A stretch of DNA of 64,000 nucleotides from Vibrio gigantis (GTDB lineage Bacteria; Pseudomonadota; Gammaproteobacteria; Enterobacterales; Vibrionaceae): NCBI RefSeq assembly GCF_024347515.1, contig NZ_AP025492.1:1426001-1490000 (forward strand). The letters run 5' to 3'. The position numbers and the translations under genes are program-made. The notes under the pieces were generated by a model, which saw only the letters and a list, made by a program, of their open reading frames with translations, was not told the DNA's origin and did not search any database. Each line of letters begins with the position of its first letter. The first letter of the stretch is position 1. Positions 34,078-42,477 of this stretch are shown here, piece by piece.

Positions 34078-35322
34078 TTATGCGCGACGCTTTTTAAAGG
34101 CGTACCAACCTGCCGTTAGAAGAGTTTTGACCACGACTCCGAGTGCGCTAAGTTTTGGATCTGTGTCTTTCCCTGCGGCAATTCGCCACATTTGGTGTTC
34201 ATACCAAACCAACCCGACCATTGCTATTCTATCCAGTGCTGGTTTACCTGTTGTAGGTACGTCCAATGGCATTCCGTGGCCTGGATCTGCCATTAACTTA
34301 TTCGGGAAGTCTGGGTCTACTGCCATTGTTCGAGCAATGCCAACGAAGTCTGTGGCTGATGTCTGCAAAGCGTCGTTCATTGCTGGTGCTGTTCTAAAGC
34401 CACCCGTCACTACCAGAGGTGTGCTAACTAGCTCTCTTACCTTGACCATATAATCTAAGAAATACGCTTCTCGTTTTGCTGTGCTGGCTTTTACGGGGGC
34501 GTTTTTGTTCTTAGAACCCATCATCGACGGGCTCTCGTAAGTCCCTCCGGATATCTCAATAAGATCGATACCCTCACGGCTCAGTGCTTGAACCACTTGC
34601 ATCGATTCTTCTTCGGTAAAGCCACCCTTCATAAAATCTGCGCTGTTAAGCTTGATACCGACAGGGAAACTTTCTCCAACTTCTGTACGAATCGCGCGGT
34701 ACAGCTCGATCACAAAGCGAAGCCTGTTCTCGAGTGAGCCTCCCCATTTATCGTCACGTTGGTTGTGTCTTGAAGATAAAAACTGGCTGACAAGGTAACC
34801 ATGAGCACCGTGTATTTGCACTCCAGTAAAGCCGGATTGCTTTGCTAGTTTGGCGCTTAAGGTAAACTTGTTAATGATGTCATGGATTTCAGAATCGGTT
34901 AGCGTTCGCGGTGTATTGAAGCCTTTTTCTAATCCACGTTCTAAGCTAATGGCCGATGGAGCAACAGGCTTGTCACATAAGAATTTCGGGACCTGTTTTC
35001 CTGGGTGGTTGAGCTGCATCCAGATCTGCGAGCCATTTTGTTTGCCCGCACTTGCCCAAGCTTCAAATTGAGCAAGGTCACTGTGTTTATCCAGAACCAC
35101 GTTGTTGGGCTCACCGAGAGCGTTTCTATCAACCATTACGTTTCCTGTGATGGACAAACCAATGCCGCCTTGCGCCCAGCGTTGATATAAGGTCGCCAGC
35201 CCAGGTTTAGGGTTATGCTGTTTGTCGCCAAGTTGCTCACTCATGGCCGATTTGAATAGGCGATTCTTAATCACTTGGCCATTGATTAGGGTGAAAGGTT
35301 CATTGAGGGTAATAGAGTTCAT
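34078..35322 (-). CDS. Old yellow enzyme family NADH:flavin oxidoreductase
   Basis: 414 residues, TIM-barrel FMN oxidoreductase: ITLNEPFTLINGQVIKNRLFKSAMSEQ (FMN-binding start), GIGLSITGNVMVD, MQLNHPGKQ, GFTGVQIHGAHGYLVSQFLS with the catalytic His-Gly-Ala-His, RDDKWGGSLENRLRF, and VVTGGFRTAPAMNDAL for phosphate. It lacks the second FAD/NAD domain of 2,4-dienoyl-CoA reductase. It probably reduces enones or related compounds. Monocistronic. Confidence 0.88.
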   Translation of the reverse strand: MNSITLNEPFTLINGQVIKNRLFKSAMSEQLGDKQHNPKPGLATLYQRWAQGGIGLSITGNVMVDRNALGEPNNVVLDKHSDLAQFEAWASAGKQNGSQIWMQLNHPGKQVPKFLCDKPVAPSAISLERGLEKGFNTPRTLTDSEIHDIINKFTLSAKLAKQSGFTGVQIHGAHGYLVSQFLSSRHNQRDDKWGGSLENRLRFVIELYRAIRTEVGESFPVGIKLNSADFMKGGFTEEESMQVVQALSREGIDLIEISGGTYESPSMMGSKNKNAPVKASTAKREAYFLDYMVKVRELVSTPLVVTGGFRTAPAMNDALQTSATDFVGIARTMAVDPDFPNKLMADPGHGMPLDVPTTGKPALDRIAMVGLVWYEHQMWRIAAGKDTDPKLSALGVVVKTLLTAGWYAFKKRRA

Positions 35323-35533
35323 GCGGTTTTGGCTGCTATGGGCTTTTTTTTATGAGGGATCTAGTATGACCTATTTGATCGTTCGTTCCGAGCAATTCGG
35401 CTTTGTTGAACCCTGTTCTGCCTTTGTTTGGGACTTTATAGGCATTTAGAATGACGGGGTATTCTCCGCTTAAGCTCTCGCCTTAATAGGAAGGGGAGAG
35501 CTTAGAGGGAGTCAGAAAGAGATGATAAAACCA

Positions 35534-36106
35534 TTACTTGTCGAAGAGTAGATTGAAGCTTAGCGGAACCTTATCGGAAAGCGCTAATCCGCCTACTGTT
35601 GCCGATAGTTTGTTTAGATTATCGGTCGAAATACCAAAATCCGCACCATTGACGATGATGGTCGATGTTGAATTCACCACGACAAAATCGTCAGAGGGTA
35701 CGACCATGACTGGGAAGTCGATAGTTTTGGTTACACCATGCAGAGTAACTTCTGCTGCTATCGTCGTATTTTGGGGTTCACCCGTTAACAGCGAAGGCTC
35801 AACGGATCCTGAGATCTTCACTTCGGGGAAGGTCATTGATTCGAAGTAGAGCTCGTTTAGCCTTTGATCACGAATAGCCACGCCAGTGCTAATACTCTTT
35901 AAGTCCAATACTATCGAAAATTGTCCATCTTCGGTAAGCCCGCCGGACGAAGGCTTGATGGAAGCGGGTTCAACGACGAACTGCTTCTTAATGGTTGCGA
36001 ATGTGACATTCGACAGCTTCGGATCTAATGTGTAGCCGCTTTCTGCAAAAGACTGCGCTGATATGACGGTGCAAAGAAGCCCGATTGTTGTAAGTAGTTT
36101 TTTCAT
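35534..36106 (-). CDS. YceI family periplasmic protein
   Basis: 190 residues: signal peptide MKKLLTTIGLLCTVISAQSFA-ES, then the lipocalin-like YceI barrel with GYTLDPKLSNVTFATIKKQFV, VAIRDQRLNELYFESMTFPEV and LHGVTKTIDFPVMV. YceI proteins bind polyprenyl or similar lipids. The neighbouring oxidoreductase is separately transcribed, so no link is implied. Confidence 0.85.
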   Translation of the reverse strand: MKKLLTTIGLLCTVISAQSFAESGYTLDPKLSNVTFATIKKQFVVEPASIKPSSGGLTEDGQFSIVLDLKSISTGVAIRDQRLNELYFESMTFPEVKISGSVEPSLLTGEPQNTTIAAEVTLHGVTKTIDFPVMVVPSDDFVVVNSTSTIIVNGADFGISTDNLNKLSATVGGLALSDKVPLSFNLLFDK

Positions 36107-36558
36107 AAGTTGTCACCACATAATGGATTCACAGGTTTACGTTCTTGAGGATTGATAGAAGCTTAGTTCAGCATTCGTCAAATTACTGCATGCAAAGAAG
36201 GTCACCGTCAGGTTATTGGAATGGTACCGGGATAAGAGCGCTTGCGTATGTATGCTGAAGATGAAAATTTGAAAGATTCGCTCCTTGATAATAGGAAGGC
36301 AAATTAGTCTGTAATATATGAAGCAATAGGCGTGGCACTTACCAATCACATGATACTGAAGAATTAATATGGACTCTTAGCGTATGATGTTCGACCTTTT
36401 GGTTTGATCTGGATCTATCTTTCGGCTCACATATACCTTAAATACAATAGGTTAGGGCATTTTATAATTTATTTTAATGTGTAAAATATATCAGCTTGCT
36501 TGCAGCGTGGGAACGGTCCTGTTTTCTGCGCTATTTATACAAAAATTATAGGTTTCCT
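36107..36558. other. Divergent intergenic region
   Basis: About 450 bases between yceI-like (minus) and the chemoreceptor (plus), AT-rich near the chemoreceptor. No clear operator. A 70-codon minus frame at 36137-36349 has no ribosome binding site or recognised product. Confidence 0.35.
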
Positions 36559-38445
36559 ATGTTAAAGAAACTCTCACTTAAGAATAAGCTGGCGATTTCT
36601 GCCAGTCTGGCCATCATCCTGGGGGGGATTTTGGTTGAAGCACTTTCATTTCGTGCTTCATTGCAGCGCTTGGATACAGAAGTTGAACAGCGTTTAGAAG
36701 GTGCATCGGCTTCATACAATCAATACGTATCGGATTGGATCTTATCCAAAGAGCGTGCGCTCACGTCCCTGTCTCAAGAGTCCCAAAAAGAGAGCTTGGT
36801 TACTCACCTGAAACAGGTTCGCGATTCTGGCTCTTTTGATAATGTCTTCTTAGCGTATCCTGATGGCTCACAAGAGAATGCCAATGGGGTAGTGTTACCC
36901 CCGGGTAATGATGATCCTCGTTTGTGGGGCTGGTATACCAATGCGGTCGCCAATCCAAGTAAGGTTTTCATGGACAACCCTACGGTTGCAGCGGCAACGG
37001 GAGCGAATGTAGTGTCACTGGGCACTGCAATGCAACTGCATGGCCTGCAGGTAGTATTGGGCGCGGATGTTGAAATCACCGACATTCTAAATAGCCTTGA
37101 GAAAGTAATTCTTCCTGGTGAAGGTTACATGTTTATCGCGACCAACAAGGGCACGGTTTACACGCACGCAGACACTAAGCTACTGAACAAAGATATCAGC
37201 TCACTTGGTTTGAACTTTTCAGATGTGCAAAAGGCGTTGGTAAGCGGTAAGGACATCTCTATTGAGTTGAAAGGTACCGACTATGTGCTGTATGCGCGCG
37301 CCATTGATGGAACCAGCCTGATTACGATCAGCGTGGTGAATCACGACTCTTTAGTGGCGCCACTCTTTGACGCTGTTATCGGTCAAGTGCTGGTGACATT
37401 GCTAGTGGTTGTGGTTTGTACGGTACTATTTAACTTACTTTGTACTATTCTATTCCGTCCACTAAATCATGTGTCTCAAGCGCTGGCGCAAATTGCGAAC
37501 GGCAGTGGTGACTTAACTCAACGCATTCATGTTGATAATCAAGATGAAGTTGGCGAGCTTGCTCAGAATTTCAATACGTTCGTTGGTAGCTTGCAGCAGC
37601 TAATCGGTCATATCCGTAGCCAATCGGAGCAGTTGAATAGCCAATCTGAACAGAGTGCACAACGTGCAAACCTTTCGGTGAATGAACTTAACCATCAGCA
37701 GCAAGAAATCACTATGGTGGCAACGGCTGTAACGGAAATGGCGAGCGCAACTCAAGAGATTGCATCGCATGCAGAGCAAACAGCAAAAGCTGCACAAGAC
37801 TCAGCGACAAGCACTAATAGCGGTCATGCTCTGGTTGTCGACACTAAAGGCTCAATTAATAACTTGGCCAATGAAGTGAACGAAGCGGGCAACGTGATTA
37901 GCGAACTTAACAAACACGCTCAAGAGATCTCGACCGTATTGGCGACAATCCAAGGCATTGCAGAGCAAACTAACTTGCTTGCTTTGAATGCGGCGATTGA
38001 AGCGGCTCGTGCAGGTGAACAAGGTCGCGGCTTTGCAGTAGTCGCTGACGAAGTACGTGTGCTTTCTCAACGCACTCACTCTTCAACGGAAGAGATCAAA
38101 TCAACGATTGATATTCTACAGCGCACAACGACCCAAGCGGTTGAGCTTATGGAGAGCAGTTCTAAACTTGCAATACACTCAGTAGAAGATGCAGACAGAG
38201 CTTCGCACGCGCTTGAGGAGATCAATACCGCGGTTGCTTTGATCAGTGACATGGCGACTCAAATCGCGACTGCCGCTGAAGAGCAAACGCACGTGACGGG
38301 TGAAATTACCCAGAACATTACGACCATTAAAGATGTCACTGACCACCTAGTTGTGGGCGCTCAGGACAGCTTAACTGAGTCGAATGAACTTAAGAGCCAA
38401 GCCGCTGGTTTAAGTGACAAAGTGGCCACTTTTAAGCTTGCTTAA
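36559..38445 (+). CDS. Methyl-accepting chemotaxis protein with dCache domain
   Basis: 628 residues from the ATG at 36559 (AGG six bases upstream); the longer frame from 36496 adds an implausible 21 residues. TM1 (about 12-30), periplasmic double-Cache domain (about 35-270, with DPRLWGWYTNAVANP and a second lobe at EGYMFIATNKGTVYTHAD), TM2 (about 275-300), HAMP, then the MCP signalling domain with the tip segment [17 protein letters not shown]. The Cache domain senses a small periplasmic ligand, perhaps an amino or organic acid. A strong terminator follows. Confidence 0.93.
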   Translation: MLKKLSLKNKLAISASLAIILGGILVEALSFRASLQRLDTEVEQRLEGASASYNQYVSDWILSKERALTSLSQESQKESLVTHLKQVRDSGSFDNVFLAYPDGSQENANGVVLPPGNDDPRLWGWYTNAVANPSKVFMDNPTVAAATGANVVSLGTAMQLHGLQVVLGADVEITDILNSLEKVILPGEGYMFIATNKGTVYTHADTKLLNKDISSLGLNFSDVQKALVSGKDISIELKGTDYVLYARAIDGTSLITISVVNHDSLVAPLFDAVIGQVLVTLLVVVVCTVLFNLLCTILFRPLNHVSQALAQIANGSGDLTQRIHVDNQDEVGELAQNFNTFVGSLQQLIGHIRSQSEQLNSQSEQSAQRANLSVNELNHQQQEITMVATAVTEMASATQEIASHAEQTAKAAQDSATSTNSGHALVVDTKGSINNLANEVNEAGNVISELNKHAQEISTVLATIQGIAEQTNLLALNAAIEAARAGEQGRGFAVVADEVRVLSQRTHSSTEEIKSTIDILQRTTTQAVELMESSSKLAIHSVEDADRASHALEEINTAVALISDMATQIATAAEEQTHVTGEITQNITTIKDVTDHLVVGAQDSLTESNELKSQAAGLSDKVATFKLA

Positions 38446-38496
38446 TTGTCTCACTCTCTGATGCCTGATCAGTGAGTGAACAGTAAGCGATAAGCC

Positions 38497-38526
38497 AAAG
38501 CGACGTAGATTACGTCGCTTTTTTTG
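38497..38526 (+). terminator. Terminator of the chemoreceptor gene
   Basis: AAAGCGACGTA / TACGTCGCTTT, 11-bp perfect stem with a GAT loop and seven T, between convergent genes. Confidence 0.88.
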
Positions 38527-38547
38527 TGTCTGAAGAACGTACTTTTG

Positions 38548-38949
38548 TTAGCTCGCTTCTGAAAACTCTCTAAGTGCGCTCATTGCTTCGTCTGCTTTGT
38601 CTTTTTGAACGAAGATATGGTCATGGTAATAGCCGGCAATCACGTTGGCACTGATGCCGTACGAGCCAAGTTTAGTCGCAAAGGCCGCTGTTAGCCCTAC
38701 GGCTTCTAGGCTAGAGTGTACCGACAAAGTAATTAGGCTAAATACACCGTCGAAATTTAACTGCGCTTGAGTCGCCACTTCCTCTGTTAGTACTAAAGTT
38801 AACCCTTCTTTTTCTCGAAAGGTCGCCATCGGATTGAGGTGGGAATAGTCGGTTAGTCCTCCCTCTACCGTACAAAAAACATAATCACCTTCAATGAGCT
38901 CAGGTGACATGGACTTTAACAGAATGTCTAAATCGGTAATGGCGGTCAT
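38548..38949 (-). CDS. ACT-domain protein
   Basis: 133 residues with two ACT-like segments: VFCTVEGGLTDYSHLNPMATFREKEG in the first half, and SLITLSVHSSLEAVGLTAAFATKLGSYGISANVIAGYYHDHIFV in the second. This is the short, stand-alone ACT group (DUF2241/ACT_7-like) presumed to bind amino acids, with no attached enzyme. Monocistronic. Confidence 0.78.
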   Translation of the reverse strand: MTAITDLDILLKSMSPELIEGDYVFCTVEGGLTDYSHLNPMATFREKEGLTLVLTEEVATQAQLNFDGVFSLITLSVHSSLEAVGLTAAFATKLGSYGISANVIAGYYHDHIFVQKDKADEAMSALREFSEAS

Positions 38950-39115
38950 GTTCTATTTCCTTATTGGATGAGCAGATCTGTTTCGATGATGTCATCACGA
39001 TAGAATTTAGGCTCTGATAAGTAAAATTAATAATACTTATTCTGCATCAGTAGAGTTAATGATGAAGTGTTACTTTGCTAATGAGCGAGACCTGCCTTGT
39101 GATTGCCTAGCCGGA

Positions 39116-40009
39116 TTACCAGCTCATAGACTGTTCCATATCATCAGATAGATGGTCAATAAAGGCTCTTAGTAGTGGTGTCACTTGTTTTCGTGTCCCA
39201 TAGATTGCATGAACGCCAAGTATTTTTGGATGCCATTCTGGGAGTAATTGAACCAACAAGCCCTCATTCATTAATTGTTCCACTGAAGGGAAAGGCAACA
39301 AGCCGATACCGTTGCCTTTGAGTGTCGCAGAGAGCAGAACCTCAGAGGTATTAGCACTGATATTTCCTTTGATTGGTACCGACTCAAGGCCATTTGGGCC
39401 GTTAAATGTCCACGCTGTTTTGCCAAAGTAACTGAATGACAGGCAGTTATGGTGGGCGAGATCCTGTGCGTTGTTGGGTGTTCCTTTGTGTTTTAGGTAA
39501 TTCGGCGCAGCACATATCACCGAACGACACTCGCCAATCTGTTTCGCTACGATATTAGGCGCAAGTTCGTTGGTAATGCGAATTGCTAAGTCGATGCGAG
39601 ATTCAACCAAGTTTACGGTTTGATCAGTTGAAACGATATCAATCGAGACCTCAGGCCATCTCGCGATAAAACGTGTAATTGCGTCCATCAGAAAGCTATC
39701 GACAATGGAGTAGCTGGCAGTAATGCGTAACTGGCCTTTGAGGCTCTCTCGGCTATGATTTCTGATACTGTCTAGTGAGCCCTCGAGCGCGAGTAACTCT
39801 CGCGCGACTTCCAGTGTCTCTTTACCTGCGCTGGTCAAACTCAAGCTTCTGGTCGTTCGATGGAGCAAGCGAGTATCCATCCAAGTTTCTAGCTCTCCTA
39901 AATAGCGTGTTACCTTGGTTCGGGAGAGATCAAGGTGCTCTGCTGCTGCACTTAAGCTGCCACGTTCAACGATGGTGACAAATACGTTCATCGCCTCAAG
40001 TTTATCCAT
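39116..40009 (-). CDS. LysR family transcriptional regulator
   Basis: 297 residues: N-terminal HTH (RGSLSAAAEHLDLSRTKVTRYLGELE), linker helix and type 2 periplasmic-binding-like effector domain (from about 90). Divergent from the MBL-fold gene at 40202 across 192 bases, the usual LysR arrangement, so that gene is the inferred target. Confidence 0.9.
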   Translation of the reverse strand: MDKLEAMNVFVTIVERGSLSAAAEHLDLSRTKVTRYLGELETWMDTRLLHRTTRSLSLTSAGKETLEVARELLALEGSLDSIRNHSRESLKGQLRITASYSIVDSFLMDAITRFIARWPEVSIDIVSTDQTVNLVESRIDLAIRITNELAPNIVAKQIGECRSVICAAPNYLKHKGTPNNAQDLAHHNCLSFSYFGKTAWTFNGPNGLESVPIKGNISANTSEVLLSATLKGNGIGLLPFPSVEQLMNEGLLVQLLPEWHPKILGVHAIYGTRKQVTPLLRAFIDHLSDDMEQSMSW

Positions 40010-40201
40010 GGTTCTTGTTACCTAAATGATTTTTAGCCTATTGGTCTGTCGTAAACAGTATAAGTTCGAAAATAACATATGTCCGGAAATTGAAATAGTG
40101 AAAGCCGATTTGATGTCTATTTTGTCTAAATCTAAACAAATAAGATGTTTCCACATTCAGTGAGTTGGCAGGAAGTCAGCTCTCAGCAAAGGAATCAAGT
40201 T

Positions 40202-41104
40202 ATGAAAAAGTTACCTCAGCCCTTTTTAACAAGAACAGCTCTTTTAGGTACGATTAGCCTAGGAAGCATGCTAGTGGCGTCGAACGTTGTTTTTGCAGCA
40301 GAGCTTAATATCACTCATTACAATCCGGGAAAAAACGCAATATTTCCCGCAAGTTCAGTGCTTGTTTCAGGGGAAAAAGAGGTGGTTCTATTCGATGCAC
40401 AGTTTAGTGTTGCGGACGGAAAAAAGCTGGTAGATAAAATCAAAGAGACAGGTAAAGAATTGTCGATGGTATACATCAGTAGTGGCGACCCTGATTTCTA
40501 CTTTGGATTAGAGCCCATTCTTGAAGCGTTTCCAAACGTTGACATTGTCGCGAGCAAAGCGGTCGTCGAACATATCGAACGTACCAAAGATGCGAAGCTA
40601 GAATACTGGGGCCCAATTTTAGAAGACAATGCTCCCTCGAAAGTGATTGTTCCAACGGTAATGAATGACACCAAGTTGAGCATCGAAGGAGAAACCATTG
40701 AGGTGAGAGAGATAAATACTCATCAAGCTTACCTGTGGGTTCCATCGGAAAAGACCGTCTTCGGTGGCGTGTCTGTCTATAGTGGTGTGCATGTATGGAT
40801 GGCAGATACGGCATCGAAATCGATTCGTGATCAATGGACCCAATCGTTAGAGCGTATCAAAGCACTTGAGCCTGAGGTTGTGATTCCAGGTCATTATCTG
40901 GGTGAAATGCCAACTGGTATAAAAGGGGTACAGTTCACCATCGATTACGTCGCAGATATTGAAAAGACACTCGAAAGTAAAAGTAACCCAACCTCAGTCG
41001 ATATCAGTGATTACATGAAGGCAGCCTACCCGCAACTCAACGCTACGGAAGGCGATTTAGAGTTGGGTGCTAAGGTGCTGAGTGGCGAGATGGAATGGCA
41101 CTAA
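40202..41104 (+). CDS. Exported MBL-fold protein lacking the usual zinc-binding His residues
   Basis: 300 residues from the ATG at 40202 (AAAGGA eight bases upstream); an in-frame ATG at 40145 is rejected. Signal peptide to about residue 33. The metallo-beta-lactamase fold is visible (VVLFDAQFS, then YISSGDPDFYFG, INTHQAYLWV, VIPGHYLGEMP). At the site where H-x-H-x-D-H is expected the sequence is S93-S-G-D-P-D-F99, so three His ligands are replaced; the distal VIPGH is kept. It may bind another metal or be non-catalytic. Divergent from the LysR gene. Confidence 0.78.
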   Translation: MKKLPQPFLTRTALLGTISLGSMLVASNVVFAAELNITHYNPGKNAIFPASSVLVSGEKEVVLFDAQFSVADGKKLVDKIKETGKELSMVYISSGDPDFYFGLEPILEAFPNVDIVASKAVVEHIERTKDAKLEYWGPILEDNAPSKVIVPTVMNDTKLSIEGETIEVREINTHQAYLWVPSEKTVFGGVSVYSGVHVWMADTASKSIRDQWTQSLERIKALEPEVVIPGHYLGEMPTGIKGVQFTIDYVADIEKTLESKSNPTSVDISDYMKAAYPQLNATEGDLELGAKVLSGEMEWH

Positions 41105-41184
41105 GCCGATTATCTCGACTACGTCTCAGAAAACCCTGAAGTTTGTATGCTAGATTTATTAGTGATACACAACTGGAGATATCG

Positions 41185-41271
41185 ATGATCTGGCTTTCGG
41201 TGAAAGTACTACAGATTGGACTTGTCTACGGATACAGGAAGTATCAACAAACAAAAAGAGCTCCAGTGTAG
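41185..41271 (+). CDS. Possible 28-residue peptide ending in a terminator hairpin
   Basis: ATG at 41185 behind GGAG (six-base spacing); the peptide MIWLSVKVLQIGLVYGYRKY... is hydrophobic then basic. Its TAG at 41269-41271 lies inside the loop and right arm of the terminator at 41255-41283. Overlap of stop and hairpin suggests coupling of translation and termination, but it may be chance. No homologue recognised. Confidence 0.35.
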   Translation: MIWLSVKVLQIGLVYGYRKYQQTKRAPV

Positions 41272-41285
41272 GAGCTCTTTTCTTT
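41255..41285 (+). terminator. Terminator after the MBL-fold region
   Basis: AAAGAGCTCC / GGAGCTCTTT stem with 6-base loop and a T-rich tail. Confidence 0.85.
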
Positions 41286-41366
41286 TGTTTTTCGAATAGC
41301 CTCATCTTATGTTGAGTAGTAAGGAAATAAAAACCGGTTCTGTCCGGTTTAATAACGAATAGCTAA

Positions 41367-42221
41367 ATGAATCTCCTTAATATCACTTCACCGATAAGCG
41401 AAAGTATGTTGAAAATTGAACCCATTACACCTCACATTGGCGCTCGTATTCATGGATTAAACCTAGCGGATTGCAGTGAAAGCGAACTTGATGATGTGTA
41501 CAAGGCACTTGTTACTTATCAAGTCATTTTCCTCGATGAGCAAAGCCTTTCACCTGAACAACACTTGGTGCTTGCAAAGCGTTTTGGAGAGCTTGAACCC
41601 GCTCATCCTTTCTTCCCACGTGTAGAACAAGTACCGCAAGTCAGTGTGATAGAAACCACTCGAGGCAATGCGCCAATGGAGAGTTATTGGCATACCGATT
41701 TAACCTGGCGCAAATTGCCATCGAAAGCCTCTCTATTACATGCTCAATACATACCGGATGTCGGTGGCGACACGATTTGGTGTTCGATGATCGCAGTGTT
41801 CGATTCATTAGATGAAAGCATGAAAGATAAGCTAAGAGGCTTATCGGCAACGCATTCATTAGTCGCGTTTGAAGGTATTGAATCGGATCAAATCGAGTTA
41901 GATTGGCATAAGTCACTGCTGAAAACCGCGCAAGAAAATCCGCCAGTGGTACATCCCTTAGTACAAGTTCATCCAGAAACGGGCAAAGAGACGTTATACA
42001 TCAACGAGCAATTTACCCGTTATATTAATGAACTCAAACGTGAAGAGAGTGATTCACTACTTAGCCAGCTGTTTGAAATTGCACGACGACCAGAATATCA
42101 AGTGCGTTTCAAATGGAACAAGGGCTCAATGGCGATATGGGACAACAGGGTAACTCAGCATTACGCCGTGATTGATTACGGTGACACTCCACGGAAAATG
42201 CATCGAGTAACGGTGACCTGA
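41367..42221 (+). CDS. TauD/TfdA-type Fe(II)/2-oxoglutarate dioxygenase
   Basis: 284 residues closely parallel to TauD: LKIEPITPHIGARIHGLNLAD near the start, metal ligands in YWHTDLTW (His and Asp), VGGDTIWCSMIA, INEQFTRYINEL, IWDNRVTQHYAV with the distal His, and PRKMHRVTV for 2-oxoglutarate. An internal ATG at 41406 (MLKIEP) matches the usual TauD N-terminus better than 41367, but neither has a clear ribosome binding site. TauD releases sulfite from taurine; no tauABC genes are adjacent, so substrate is unproven. Confidence 0.85.
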   Translation: MNLLNITSPISESMLKIEPITPHIGARIHGLNLADCSESELDDVYKALVTYQVIFLDEQSLSPEQHLVLAKRFGELEPAHPFFPRVEQVPQVSVIETTRGNAPMESYWHTDLTWRKLPSKASLLHAQYIPDVGGDTIWCSMIAVFDSLDESMKDKLRGLSATHSLVAFEGIESDQIELDWHKSLLKTAQENPPVVHPLVQVHPETGKETLYINEQFTRYINELKREESDSLLSQLFEIARRPEYQVRFKWNKGSMAIWDNRVTQHYAVIDYGDTPRKMHRVTVT

Positions 42222-42285
42222 CGGCAAGCTTAAAAAGTGACCAAAGGTACATCATGCATGCTGATCTCTTGAACCAAGCTCTCGT

Positions 42286-42299
42286 ACTTAAATTTAAGT
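42286..42299. promoter_or_regulatory. 14-bp AT-rich perfect palindrome upstream of cqsS
   Basis: ACTTAAATTTAAGT is its own reverse complement. It lies about 180 bases upstream of cqsS and 65 after the dioxygenase gene. It may be an operator, but AT-rich palindromes of this length can arise by chance. Confidence 0.3.
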
Positions 42300-42477
42300 G
42301 TCAGCAGGGTACATTAGTAATCTAAGGTTAATAATAAAAACAAATGTGTTGGTACATATTTGATTGAAACCTCACTGCTAGGAGCTGATGTGTAATATAA
42401 TTGACGCTAAATCATAAGAATAAAAACCAAACTATAAAATTACTAAACGTTAGGGCTTAGAGAACAAAGTATTTCGT

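Noticed and set aside
41367..42221. Full taurine operon
   Set aside because: Only the TauD-type dioxygenase is present; no tauABC transporter nearby.
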